A stretch of 64,000 nt of DNA from Lacibacter sp. H407 (GTDB lineage: Bacteria; Bacteroidota; Bacteroidia; Chitinophagales; Chitinophagaceae): positions 1,674,001-1,738,000 of the forward strand of contig NZ_JBBKTU010000001.1 of NCBI RefSeq assembly GCF_037892605.1, read 5' to 3'. Made by a program: the position numbers and the translations under genes. The notes under the pieces are model-generated. The model worked only from the letters and a program-made list of their open reading frames with translations. It had not been told where the DNA came from and made no database searches. Position 1 is the stretch's first letter; each line of letters opens with the position of its first letter. Below, piece by piece: positions 24,222 through 32,419 of this stretch.

Positions 24222-27200
24222 ATGTGTAAACGTAAACTTTTCAGCAGTCTCTTACTGCTCACCATCTGCATTGCTGTAACCGCACAAAAGAAAACAACAA
24301 CTCCACCAAAGGAAGAACCGAAAGATGCATTCAACAGCGGATTGCTGAGTGGCATGCAGTTCAGAAGTGTAGGGCCTGCTATTACATCGGGTCGTATTGC
24401 GGATATTGCTGTGAACCCAAAAAACCACAGTGAGTATTATGTTGCAGCGGCAGCAGGTGGTGTTTGGAAAACAACGAATGCCGGTGTTACGTATTCGCCC
24501 ATTTTTGATGGTGAAGGCTCATTTGCCATTGGGTGTTTGGCAATTGATCCAACAAACACGAATGTTGTTTGGGTAGGTAGTGGTGAAAACAATAATCAAC
24601 GTGTGGTTGGTTATGGCGATGGTTTGTACAAATCAGAAGATGGTGGAAAAAGTTTCAAGAATGTCGGTTTAAAAAATTCAGAACATATTGGTCGCATTGC
24701 AATCGATCCAACAAATGGTGACATTGTTTATGTAGCAGCTTACGGCCCTGTCTGGAACAGTGGTGGTGAACGTGGTATTTATAAAACAACTGATGGCGGT
24801 AAAACATGGAAACAGGTATTGAATGTAAGTGAGCATACGGGTTTTAATGAAGTGATGGTTGATCCACGTCATCCAAACATTGTATATGCAGCAGCACATC
24901 AACGTCAGCGGAAAGTGTTTACTTATATTGGTGGTGGGCCTGAATCAGCTTTATATAAAAGTACAGACGGCGGTGCAACCTGGAACAAGATAATGAGCGG
25001 ATTGCCTGCAGGTGATCTTGGAAGAATAGGTTTAAATTATTCGCCTGTTAACCCTGATGTGTTGTATTGTGTAGTGGAAGCAACAGAAGGAAAAGGTGGT
25101 GTGTTTAAAAGCATTGATCGTGGTGCAAGCTGGGAAAAACAAAGCAGCTATTCAACTTCGGGTAACTACTACCAGAAAATATACTGTGACCCGAAAGACA
25201 TCAATAAAGTATTTGTCATCAATGTTTACTTCGGCGTAAGTAAAGATGGTGGGAAGAATTTTTCTATTCTCGGTGAAAAGAATAAACACATCGACAACCA
25301 TGTGATCTGGATCAATCCAAAAAATACAGAACATTATTTAGTTGGTTGCGATGGTGGTGTGTATGAAAGTTTTGATAGTGGTGAGAACTGGAACTTTAAA
25401 GCCAATCTTCCTGTAACACAGTTTTACAAAGTAGCAACCGATAATGCATTCCCGTTCTATCATATTCACGGTGGTACACAGGATAACTTTAGTCTGGGTG
25501 GACCATCACGTACATTAAGTGCCAATGGTATCTTTAATTCTGATTGGTACTTCACAAGTTTAGGTGATGGCTATGAATCACAGATCGATCAAAGCAATCC
25601 TGATATTGTTTACTCACAGGCACAGTATGGTGCATTAACACGTTACGATAAAAAGAGCGGTGAATATTTATTTATTCAACCACAAGAGCCAGAGGGCGAA
25701 GCGTATCGCTGGAATTGGGATGCACCATTGGTGATCTCGAAATATGATAACAAACGTCTTTATCATGGAGCGAATAAAATATTCAGAACAGATGACCGAG
25801 GCAGCACATGGAAAGTGATCAGTCCTGATCTTACAAGACAGATCGATCGTAACAAATTACCGGTGATGGGTAAAGTGTGGAGCATGGATGCGGTGGCAAA
25901 AAATGGTTCAACAGATATTTATGGCAACATCACTACCATCGCAGAATCGAAGTTTGATGAGAATACGATCTATGTTGGTACTGATGATGGTTTGATACAG
26001 GTTACAACTGATGGCGGCAACAACTGGATGAAGATTGATAATATAGCCGGTGTACCAGAACGTACCTATGTAAATCATATCATCACATCACAACACGATA
26101 AGAATGTGGCGTATGTCACCTTCAATCATCATCGCTATGGTGATTTTCATCCCTACGTTTATAAAACAAGTGATGGCGGTAAAACATGGAAAGCTATTAC
26201 CAATAACTTACCGGAGAGAGGAACATCGTATACAATTGCAGAAGATCATGTAAACAAAGACTTGTTGTTTGTTGGTACTGAGTTTGGTTTGTTTGTAAGT
26301 ATTGATGGTGGCTCAAAATGGGTGCAGATGAAAGCAGGCTTACCAACCATTGCCGTGAAAGACCTTGAAATTCAAAAAAGAGAGAACGATCTAATTCTTG
26401 CAACATTCGGTCGTGGCTTTTATGTGTTAGATGACTATACACCTTTACGCAATTTGAAAAAAGAAGACCTCGATAAACAAGCAGTGATCTTCCCGGTAAA
26501 AGATGCGTGGATGTTTATTCAATCGCAACCATTGGGTGTAAGAGGCAAAGGTTTCCAGGGCGAAAGTTTCTTTACCACACCTAATCCAAAAGTTGGTGCG
26601 GTGTTTACCTATTATCTGAAAGATGACATCAAAACAATTAAAGAAAAACGCAGAGCAGCAGAAGCTGAAAAAATAAAGAAAGGCGAAGCACCTGTTTATC
26701 CTTCACCGGATTCACTTCGTTTGGAAGATGAGCAACCTGCTCCGCATTTGTTATTTACTGTTACCGATGAAGCAGGTAATGTTGTTCGTCGTTTAAAAGC
26801 TCCTGCAAAAAAAGGACTGAAACGAATCGTGTGGGATTTCCGTACTTCTCCTTTTGGCCCAATTGACTTTACACCGTTTGATGAATCAAACGCTTTCAGT
26901 TCTCCTGACCAGGGTTATTTTGCTTTGCCCGGAACTTACAAAGTTTCATTGAGCAAGTTTGAAGATGGGGTTTATAGCGATCTCACTGAACCACAAACGT
27001 TCAAAGCAATGACGTTGAACACAGCTACACTTCCTGCAACTGATAAAAAAACATTGGATGAATTCAGTAAAAAGATTGGAGAGTTGAGTCGTGTTGTTGC
27101 AGCAACTGATCAATACCGTGGTGAGTTGGTAAATAAAGTGCGTTACTTAAAACAAGCGATCATTGAAACACCCAAGCAATCTCTTGATCTATCAAAAGCT

Positions 27201-27515
27201 TTGCAGGATGTTGAAAAACGGTTGACTGCAGTGAACCGTCAACTGAATGGTGATGCATCGGTTGCAAGAAGAGAGTTTGAAACAACACCATCTATCAACG
27301 GACGTATTGGTTATGTGATCGGCTCGTTGTGGAATACAACTGCTGCGCCAACACAAACCCAACTCAACTCTTATCAAATTGCGGCGAAGCAATTCACACC
27401 TGTTTACAATGAGATCAAAGCCATTGCAACAGAAGTAAAACGATTGGAAGATATTTTAGAAAAGAATGGTGCGCCTTATACACCGGGAAGAATGCCGGAG
27501 TGGAAAGGGTTGTGA
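24222..27515 (+). CDS. Exported sortilin/BNR-repeat beta-propeller protein (VPS10-like)
   Basis: A 1097-residue exported protein with a signal peptide (LLLTICIAVTAQ). The first about 750 residues carry many BNR/Asp-box style repeats with the S-x-D-G-G-x-x-W pattern (SEDGGKSFKN, TTDGGKTWKQ, STDGGATWNK, TSDGGKTWKA, SIDGGSKWVQ), forming one or two large propellers as in VPS10/sortilin-like proteins. The C-terminal part (about 830-1097) has a FlgD-like VTDEAGNVVRRLKAP strand segment and a helical tail. Bacteroidota members are often called glycosyl hydrolases, but no active site is evident. Ends at a very strong terminator. Confidence 0.85.
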   Translation: MCKRKLFSSLLLLTICIAVTAQKKTTTPPKEEPKDAFNSGLLSGMQFRSVGPAITSGRIADIAVNPKNHSEYYVAAAAGGVWKTTNAGVTYSPIFDGEGSFAIGCLAIDPTNTNVVWVGSGENNNQRVVGYGDGLYKSEDGGKSFKNVGLKNSEHIGRIAIDPTNGDIVYVAAYGPVWNSGGERGIYKTTDGGKTWKQVLNVSEHTGFNEVMVDPRHPNIVYAAAHQRQRKVFTYIGGGPESALYKSTDGGATWNKIMSGLPAGDLGRIGLNYSPVNPDVLYCVVEATEGKGGVFKSIDRGASWEKQSSYSTSGNYYQKIYCDPKDINKVFVINVYFGVSKDGGKNFSILGEKNKHIDNHVIWINPKNTEHYLVGCDGGVYESFDSGENWNFKANLPVTQFYKVATDNAFPFYHIHGGTQDNFSLGGPSRTLSANGIFNSDWYFTSLGDGYESQIDQSNPDIVYSQAQYGALTRYDKKSGEYLFIQPQEPEGEAYRWNWDAPLVISKYDNKRLYHGANKIFRTDDRGSTWKVISPDLTRQIDRNKLPVMGKVWSMDAVAKNGSTDIYGNITTIAESKFDENTIYVGTDDGLIQVTTDGGNNWMKIDNIAGVPERTYVNHIITSQHDKNVAYVTFNHHRYGDFHPYVYKTSDGGKTWKAITNNLPERGTSYTIAEDHVNKDLLFVGTEFGLFVSIDGGSKWVQMKAGLPTIAVKDLEIQKRENDLILATFGRGFYVLDDYTPLRNLKKEDLDKQAVIFPVKDAWMFIQSQPLGVRGKGFQGESFFTTPNPKVGAVFTYYLKDDIKTIKEKRRAAEAEKIKKGEAPVYPSPDSLRLEDEQPAPHLLFTVTDEAGNVVRRLKAPAKKGLKRIVWDFRTSPFGPIDFTPFDESNAFSSPDQGYFALPGTYKVSLSKFEDGVYSDLTEPQTFKAMTLNTATLPATDKKTLDEFSKKIGELSRVVAATDQYRGELVNKVRYLKQAIIETPKQSLDLSKALQDVEKRLTAVNRQLNGDASVARREFETTPSINGRIGYVIGSLWNTTAAPTQTQLNSYQIAAKQFTPVYNEIKAIATEVKRLEDILEKNGAPYTPGRMPEWKGL

Positions 27516-27562
27516 TAAAGTCACAGATAACGCATATTCTACGGATTTACACAAATTAAATA

Positions 27563-27600
27563 ACAGAACAGCCGCTTTTACAAAAGCGGCTGTTCTGTTT
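27563..27600 (+). terminator. Strong hairpin terminator
   Basis: A perfect 17-base stem (ACAGAACAGCCGCTTTT and complement) around a two-base loop, after the BNR protein gene. Confidence 0.85.
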
Positions 27601-27672
27601 ACAGGTAGCTAAAGCTCATCTCTCCTGATTGGGTTAAAAAATGAATCGAAAAAAAATCCGGATGAAATAAGA

Positions 27673-27699
27673 TTGAAAAACTGAAAACACCTATTTTTG
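27673..27699 (+). promoter_or_regulatory. Predicted promoter of tRNA-Asn
   Basis: Perfect -7 TATTTTTG at 27692-27699 with TTG at 27673-27675 (16-base gap). A small CCCC-GAAA-GGGG hairpin lies in the short leader. Confidence 0.6.
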
Positions 27700-27720
27700 C
27701 AACCCCGAAAGGGGAAGTAT

Positions 27721-27794
27721 TCCTCCTTAGCTCAGTTGGTTAGAGCATCTGACTGTTAATCAGAGGGTCTCAGGTTCAAGTCCTGAAGGGGGAG
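27721..27794 (+). tRNA. tRNA-Asn (anticodon GTT)
   Basis: A 74-base cloverleaf with acceptor TCCTCCT/AGGGGGA, D arm GCTC/GAGC, anticodon arm TCTGA-CTGTTAA-TCAGA, T arm TCAGG-TTCAAGT-CCTGA and discriminator G. The two bases CA follow, but CCA is not encoded. Confidence 0.95.
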
Positions 27795-27802
27795 CAGCAG
27801 CA

Positions 27803-27832
27803 AAGCGTTACGGTTATCGTGACGCTTTTTTT
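27803..27832 (+). terminator. Terminator of tRNA-Asn
   Basis: Stem AAGCGTTACG/CGTGACGCTT (one G-T pair) followed by a T run. Confidence 0.88.
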
Positions 27833-27957
27833 ATTGACCAAATGTTGCCTAATCGATAGCTGAAATAGGTGAGCAGTCCGCTCATGGCTTCCATCTGTGT
27901 TCCTCTGTGTCCATCCGTGGCCAGCCAACTATCTGCCGACAGGCAGGTTCGTGGCTC

Positions 27958-28320
27958 TCATCGAAACAACCCAAAAAACGAACTCTCTTCCAGGCCAATG
28001 TAAATACCATCGGCTCTCGTTTCAACTGGGTACGTTTTGAGGTAATACCCTTCGCCACTGGTATTGCGGCCATTGCTAAGGTTGAATTTATAGCGGTGCA
28101 ACGGACAAACAATATTGCCCAACGCATCCACAAAACCATCCGCCAAATGGCCACCGGCATGCGGACATTTATGCGCACACGCAAATACGTCCGCCTCTTT
28201 TTTTGCCAGGCAAATTGTTTTGCCTTTGACAATGAGCTCACACAACTGGTTATCTTCCCAAGGCAATTCTTGGGCTGATTCAGCAATTTTATGCCAGCTG
28301 TATTTTTTATCGGCAGCCAT
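27958..28320 (-). CDS. Rieske [2Fe-2S] ferredoxin-type protein
   Basis: A 120-residue stand-alone Rieske domain. The cluster ligands are CPH at residues 52-54 and CPLH at 72-75, spaced as in NirD- and dioxygenase-type Rieske ferredoxins. There is no membrane anchor, so it is a soluble cytoplasmic electron carrier; its partner is unknown. Its ATG overlaps the hflX stop by one base (TAATG), so it is translated from the hflX transcript. Between its stop and the tRNA-Asn terminator (27833-27957) I see only repeat-like words such as CTGCCGACAGGCAGG. Confidence 0.9.
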   Translation of the reverse strand: MAADKKYSWHKIAESAQELPWEDNQLCELIVKGKTICLAKKEADVFACAHKCPHAGGHLADGFVDALGNIVCPLHRYKFNLSNGRNTSGEGYYLKTYPVETRADGIYIGLEESSFFGLFR

Positions 28321-29510
28321 TAATACAAAAACTCTGATTTGTAAGGGTAACGTATTTTGTAGATGGTACGTACCTGCTCAAGAATACGTTCACGTAACTC
28401 GGCAATATTTCGTTTTTCAATAGCAGACACAAATACGCAGTTGCCCTGTGTATCATTTTCCCAACGTTCTTTTAGTTCTTTGAGAATGGTTTCTTTGATA
28501 TCATCACCCAGCCATTCATCGAAATGTTTTTCTTCATACAGATCCATTTTGTTGAAAATGGTCACCACCGGTTTGTCGTGGCATTTCAGGTCCTGTAAGG
28601 TTTTGTTCACCACATTGATCTGGTCTTCATATTGCGGATGCGAAATATCCACCACATGCAGCAACACATCACTTTCACGCACTTCATCCAATGTGCTTTT
28701 AAAACTTTCAACAAGGTGATGCGGCAATTTGCGTATGAACCCAACAGTATCGCTTAATAAAAAAGGTGTGTTTTCAAACACCACTTTACTGGTGGTGGTG
28801 TCCAGAGTCGCAAAGAGTTTATTCTCTGCAAACACTTCACGTTTGGCAAGGGTATTCATAAGTGTACTCTTACCTACGTTGGTATAACCTACCAGTGCCA
28901 CACGAATAAATTCACCACGATCTTTTCGTTGTGTGAACGACTGTTTATCAATTTCGGCCAGCCGTTTCCGCAATAACGAGATCTTATCTTTTACAATACG
29001 ACGATCGGTTTCAATCTCCGTTTCACCCGGTCCTCTTGTACCCACACCGCCCCCTTGGCGTTCAAGATGTTTCCACATCCCTTTCAGTCGGGGAAGAATA
29101 TATTGGTATTGCGCCAGCTCCACTTGAGTCTTGGCTTGTGCTGTTTGTGCACGGCGGGCAAAAATGTCGAGGATCAGATCACTGCGGTCGATGGTATAAA
29201 TGCCCAGCTCTTTTTCAATATTCATAATCTGCGAACCCGTCAATTCATCATCAAAAATGATGAGGGAGATGTCTTTTTCTTCCACATACTTTTTGATCTC
29301 CTGCAATTTGCCTTTCCCCACAAATGTTTTACTATCGGGATGTGCGAGCTTTTGTACAAACCGTTTGATGGTAACAGCGCCGGCTGTTTCAGCCAGGAAC
29401 GCCAGCTCATCCAGGTATTCCTGTACTTGTAATTCGGTTTGCGATTTTGTTACTACGCCTACAATAATGGCCCGTTCTTCTTGTTGTATCTCTTGTTTAC
29501 GATCAATCAC
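28320..29510 (-). CDS. hflX: GTPase HflX
   Basis: A 396-residue ribosome-associated GTPase. The N-terminal HflX domain ends with the glycine-rich loop GGGVGTRGPGE at residues 153-163. The G domain follows: G1 GYTNVGKST at 208-216, G3 DTVGF near 255, G4 NKMD near 317 and a SAIEK G5 region. HflX splits stalled ribosomes, for example after heat stress. A good promoter lies 20 bases upstream and the Rieske gene is coupled downstream. Confidence 0.95.
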   Translation of the reverse strand: MIDRKQEIQQEERAIIVGVVTKSQTELQVQEYLDELAFLAETAGAVTIKRFVQKLAHPDSKTFVGKGKLQEIKKYVEEKDISLIIFDDELTGSQIMNIEKELGIYTIDRSDLILDIFARRAQTAQAKTQVELAQYQYILPRLKGMWKHLERQGGGVGTRGPGETEIETDRRIVKDKISLLRKRLAEIDKQSFTQRKDRGEFIRVALVGYTNVGKSTLMNTLAKREVFAENKLFATLDTTTSKVVFENTPFLLSDTVGFIRKLPHHLVESFKSTLDEVRESDVLLHVVDISHPQYEDQINVVNKTLQDLKCHDKPVVTIFNKMDLYEEKHFDEWLGDDIKETILKELKERWENDTQGNCVFVSAIEKRNIAELRERILEQVRTIYKIRYPYKSEFLY

Positions 29511-29530
29511 TTGGTATAAAATTCAGTTGG

Positions 29531-29563
29531 TAAAGGTAGAATAAGTTAGCGGCTGTGTACAAA
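29531..29563 (-). promoter_or_regulatory. Predicted hflX promoter
   Basis: On the minus strand TTTG (29563-29560), 21 bases, then TACCTTTA (29538-29531). The predicted leader is about 17 bases. The -33 touches the terminator of the gene upstream, a very compact arrangement. Confidence 0.6.
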
Positions 29564-29595
29564 GAAAAAGCGGATGATCATTCCATCATCCGCTT
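29561..29595 (-). terminator. Terminator of the outer-membrane protein gene
   Basis: Perfect 11-base stem AAGCGGATGAT/ATCATCCGCTT with a six-base loop; on the minus strand it is followed by TTTCTTTG. Confidence 0.85.
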
Positions 29596-29617
29596 GCAGT
29601 ATAAAAAGTTCGGTGAA

Positions 29618-30361
29618 TTATAAACCGGTTAATGTAATGCCCACGGTCAATGGACGGATCTGGCTCGGGCCTTGTCCTTCTTTGATCATATCATTGATTT
29701 GATATTGAGCAAAAAGTCCAAAATTACCCATACCAATACGTGCTGTAGCAGCCAATCGCAGGTTATTAAAATGTTTTTTATCTTTTTCTTTCAGCACATA
29801 GGCAGTGTTGCCATTGGCATCTGTTGTAAATCTTGTTTTATCATTCGCACTGATGATGGTACCTACTTTCACACCCAACGCAAACTTCAAACTCTTGTTT
29901 GGTTTCGTGGGGTCAACCATAAAACGTAATTCAACCGGAGCTTCCAAGTAAACTGTTGCCAGCTTCATTGATTTGTAGCGGTTCAATGTATCTCTGCCAA
30001 CATGTTTTGCAAATGTAAATCCGTTGCTGTTGATGATATTGAGATTACGGCCGGCGTCCTTATCAAAGTACATATTATCGGCACCCACACCTGCTCCCAA
30101 ACCAACGCTGAAACGGGGATCGAGTTTAAACGGAAAATCAAACGAGAAATAAGCATTCACCGTGCGTGCAAATCCTTTGGTAGCAATGCTATCCGGCTTT
30201 TGCATCCATTGAAGATAACCGATCTGGAAAATCAAATGATCTTTCGGACGGTTGCCGAGATCAACTTTTGACCAGTCTTTCTTTTTCTTTTTTTCGGTTT
30301 CCTGTGCAATAAGCGAAAAACCTGCTGTAAGGAATAATGTAAACAGTATTAGTTTCTTCAT
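29618..30361 (-). CDS. Outer-membrane beta-barrel protein (PorT-like)
   Basis: A 247-residue exported protein with a signal peptide (LILFTLFLTAGFSLIAQ). A short lysine-rich stretch (EKKKKKDW) follows the cleavage site. The rest alternates hydrophobic and polar residues with many aromatic girdle residues (NAYFSFDFPFKLDPRFSVGLGAGVG) and ends GITLTGL, as in eight-stranded outer-membrane barrels. The fold resembles PorT/OmpW-like proteins. The monocistronic gene has its own promoter, an operator-like dyad and a terminator. Confidence 0.75.
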   Translation of the reverse strand: MKKLILFTLFLTAGFSLIAQETEKKKKKDWSKVDLGNRPKDHLIFQIGYLQWMQKPDSIATKGFARTVNAYFSFDFPFKLDPRFSVGLGAGVGADNMYFDKDAGRNLNIINSNGFTFAKHVGRDTLNRYKSMKLATVYLEAPVELRFMVDPTKPNKSLKFALGVKVGTIISANDKTRFTTDANGNTAYVLKEKDKKHFNNLRLAATARIGMGNFGLFAQYQINDMIKEGQGPSQIRPLTVGITLTGL

Positions 30362-30374
30362 AATAGTAAAGAGG

Positions 30375-30403
30375 CAAATGTATTTGCTTATCGGTTAAGC
30401 AAA
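30375..30403 (-). promoter_or_regulatory. Promoter with a dyad filling the spacer
   Basis: Minus strand: TTTG (30403-30400), 17 bases, then perfect -7 TACATTTG (30382-30375). The perfect inverted repeat TTTGCTTA-TCGGT-TAAGCAAA (30383-30403) covers the -33 and the whole spacer, an ideal repressor site. Confidence 0.65.
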
Positions 30404-30439
30404 GGTTAAAGCCGTTGTTTAAAAATATTGCCGGTAAGT

Positions 30440-30512
30440 GAATCGTTCCGACTTCCCGTATCCCGGACTTCCGTCTTCCCGACTACCAACTACCGGCTAT
30501 TGGCTATCTCTT
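30440..30512 (-). repeat. Heptamer-periodic tail behind the CAT-anticodon tRNA
   Basis: Reading the minus strand downstream of the tRNA, TAGCCAA, TAGCCGG, TAGTTGG, TAGTCGG follow one another at exact 7-base period, then degrade into GGAAGxCGG words. Each unit begins with a TAG stop triplet. Confidence 0.7.
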
Positions 30513-30520
30513 GAAAAAAG

Positions 30521-30594
30521 TGGATCCTGTAGGATTTGAACCTACGACCCTCTGATTATGAGTCAGATGCTCTAACCGTCTGAGCTAAGGATCC
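30521..30594 (-). tRNA. tRNA with CAT anticodon (Ile2 or elongator Met)
   Basis: A 74-base cloverleaf on the minus strand: acceptor GGATCCT/AGGATCC, D arm GCTC/GAGC, anticodon arm TCTGA-CTCATAA-TCAGA, T arm GTAGG-TTCAAAT-CCTAC, discriminator A. The fully paired 1-72 excludes initiator tRNA. The acceptor and T arm look more like tRNA-Ile with lysidine-modified CAT than elongator Met, but I cannot settle this by eye. A T run follows the 3-prime end. Confidence 0.92.
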
Positions 30595-30611
30595 GGCCTT
30601 TTGGGCGGGGG

Positions 30612-30619
30612 CAAAGATA
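30612..30619 (-). promoter_or_regulatory. -7 element for the CAT-anticodon tRNA
   Basis: Perfect TATCTTTG on the minus strand, 18 bases upstream of the mature tRNA; no clear -33. Confidence 0.5.
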
Positions 30620-30746
30620 GAAAAATAGGCGTATCGTGCTGCTATAATTTCAAGGCTTCTTTTGAAATCAACTTTTCAGCTTTAAATAAGGAAAGAAAAT
30701 GCAATTACAGAGGTTGTAATTAACCATGGAAACGTTTCTTTGCAGT

Positions 30747-31361
30747 ATGCAAAGCATCCGTTCTGTAATATTCGATCTTGGCGGCGTATTACTCGATATT
30801 GATTTCAAGTTAACCGAAAAGGCATTTGAAGAAATTGGTGTTACAAATTTTCATCAGTTCTTCAACCAGTTTCATAGTAACGATTTATTCAAAAAACTGG
30901 AAACGGGAATGGAAGATGAATTGTTTTACCGGGATTTTCGTTCCGCCACCGGATTGCAACTGAGCAATGAACAAATAAGAGACGCCTGGAATGCCTTGCT
31001 GCTCGATTTCAGAACGGAGAGTATTGCATTGTTGCCAAAATTGAAAACCAAGTATCAATTATATCTGCTCAGCAATACCAACGAAATTCATTTGCAGGAA
31101 TTTCAGCGTCGGTATAGTTTACTGTCTCCACAATCTTCATTTGATGAATTGTTTGATGCGGCTTATTATTCGCATCGCATCGGGCATCGCAAACCCAACG
31201 CATCGGCTTTCGAATTTGTATTGGAAAAGCATGGGTTGGTTGCTGCAGAAACCCTGTTTATTGATGACAGCAGTAATAATATCGAAGCGGCACAGGCATT
31301 GGGGCTGCAAACAGTTCATTTGTTGCCGGGCATGAAGGTGGAGGAATTAGGACTGATTTAG
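30747..31361 (+). CDS. HAD-superfamily hydrolase (subfamily IA)
   Basis: A 204-residue HAD phosphatase. Motif I VIFDLGGVLLDID is at the N terminus, motif II LLSNTN near residue 109, and motif III/IV GHRKPNASAFEF...LFIDDSSNNIEAA near 150-185. Substrate is likely a small sugar or nucleotide phosphate. The ATG at 30747 is preferred to 30726, because TTG (30713-30715), 19 bases, TTTCTTTG (30735-30742) looks like its promoter and the earlier ATG would lie inside it; this makes the message leaderless. The ORF open from 30726 adds only seven residues. Confidence 0.85.
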   Translation: MQSIRSVIFDLGGVLLDIDFKLTEKAFEEIGVTNFHQFFNQFHSNDLFKKLETGMEDELFYRDFRSATGLQLSNEQIRDAWNALLLDFRTESIALLPKLKTKYQLYLLSNTNEIHLQEFQRRYSLLSPQSSFDELFDAAYYSHRIGHRKPNASAFEFVLEKHGLVAAETLFIDDSSNNIEAAQALGLQTVHLLPGMKVEELGLI

Positions 31362-31365
31362 GATG

Positions 31366-31487
31366 GATGATGGCTGACGTATGATTTCTGATATTGGAAT
31401 CTCCTTGTGCCTTTCAACTAGCCACTACCGGCTTGCCTTCCTTGAACCATGTATTTTCACTCATCACTGATTACTCATCACTCATCA
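31366..31487. repeat. Stop-rich short repeats between two convergent genes
   Basis: After the HAD stop the + strand has GATGATGGCTGACGTATGATTT and similar TGA words. On the minus strand, the tail of the DUF4834-like gene reads TGATGAG, TGATGAG, TAATCAG, TGATGAG at 7-base period (31487-31458); the first unit supplies that gene's own stop codon. Confidence 0.65.
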
Positions 31488-31721
31488 CTTCACCTCCTCA
31501 AACTCAATATAATCACCTTCTTTCAAAGAAGATTTTTCTTTTACCGGTTCGGGACGTTGCGAAGCAGCCTGCTGTTGCTGCTGTTCCTGCATGCGGGCCT
31601 GGAATTCGTTCATCTTGCTTTTCATATCCTTTGCTGCCCTTGTTACAGGTATAACAAATCTGAAAATAAAACGGATCACGAAAAAGATCAGTAATCCGTA
31701 AAGTAAATAACGTAGTAACAT
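31485..31721 (-). CDS. Small membrane protein, DUF4834-like
   Basis: A 78-residue protein: one N-terminal transmembrane helix (LLRYLLYGLLIFFVIRFIFRFVIP), then a charged helical cytoplasmic tail with a glutamine run and a conserved-looking acidic end (GDYIEFEEVK). This matches a small, widely kept Bacteroidota family (DUF4834-like) of unknown function. The stop codon TGA is the first unit of a TGATGAG heptamer array. It is divergent from the rimP operon, 175 bases away. Confidence 0.7.
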   Translation of the reverse strand: MLLRYLLYGLLIFFVIRFIFRFVIPVTRAAKDMKSKMNEFQARMQEQQQQQAASQRPEPVKEKSSLKEGDYIEFEEVK

Positions 31722-31804
31722 GATGCTGCAAAGATAAAATAAACCACATGTTTCAATTGTGAAGATTCTCCGAAAACCTTCCCCGTAAGTTCAGGCTAAA
31801 AAAA

Positions 31805-31836
31805 TTTTTCCATTCATTGCTATTATCATACATTTG
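31805..31836 (+). promoter_or_regulatory. Promoter of rimP-nusA-infB
   Basis: Perfect -7 TACATTTG (31829-31836) with TTTTTC (31805-31810) 18 bases upstream. The predicted start near 31840 gives a leader of about 57 bases. Confidence 0.6.
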
Positions 31837-31858
31837 CGGCGGACAAAAGAAACAGTGG

Positions 31859-31881
31859 AAGGGAACGGAAAACGTTCCCTT
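31859..31881 (+). promoter_or_regulatory. Leader hairpin before rimP
   Basis: Perfect 9-base stem AAGGGAACG/CGTTCCCTT around a GAAAA loop, inside the short rimP leader and 15 bases before the ATG. There is a short T-rich tail (TCTTTATTTC), so it could be an attenuator or a protein-binding hairpin that controls the operon. Confidence 0.65.
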
Positions 31882-31896
31882 CTTTATTTCACCTAC

Positions 31897-32370
31897 ATGA
31901 ACTTAGAGCAAAAAACAGACAGTATACGGCAGTTAATTGAAGAGATCATCAGCGTGGATGCAGATTGTTTCCTGGTAGATGTAAAGCTCAAACCGGGTAA
32001 CAATATTCAGGTATTTGTAGATGCAGATGCAGGGTTGCCCATCAGCCGGTGCATTGGTTACAACAGAGCCTTGTACAAACAGATCGAAGAAAAAGCCTTG
32101 TTCAACGATGGCGATTTTTCACTGGAAGTGTCATCGCCGGGTTTGGAAGAACCGTTAAAACTCGTTCGCCAATACAGCAAAAATATCGGCCGGCTGGTAG
32201 AAGTAGTGATGAAAGACGGGGTTAAAGTAGTCGGCAAATTAGTATCAGCATCAGCGGAGGAAGTAGAGGTGGAAGAAACAAAAGGCAAAGGAAAAAAGCA
32301 GGAAGTGATACAACACAAGCTTGCTTATGCAGATATTAAATCAACTAAAATTCAAATTGTATTTAACTGA
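31897..32370 (+). CDS. rimP: Ribosome maturation factor RimP
   Basis: A 157-residue protein needed for 30S subunit maturation. The ATG at 31897 is chosen, since the longer frame begins inside the promoter. The N-terminal domain contains CFLVDVKLKPGNNIQVFVDADAGLPISRCIGYNRAL, and the central DGDFSLEVSSPGLEEPLKLVRQY is the RimP signature. The C-terminal SH3-like domain ends KLAYADIKSTKIQIVF, the expected strand. First gene of the conserved rimP-nusA-infB operon. Confidence 0.95.
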   Translation: MNLEQKTDSIRQLIEEIISVDADCFLVDVKLKPGNNIQVFVDADAGLPISRCIGYNRALYKQIEEKALFNDGDFSLEVSSPGLEEPLKLVRQYSKNIGRLVEVVMKDGVKVVGKLVSASAEEVEVEETKGKGKKQEVIQHKLAYADIKSTKIQIVFN

Positions 32371-32419
32371 TTACGGTTGCTAAAAATTAACCAACCGGAA
32401 TGTTTTAAAAAAATGTGTT

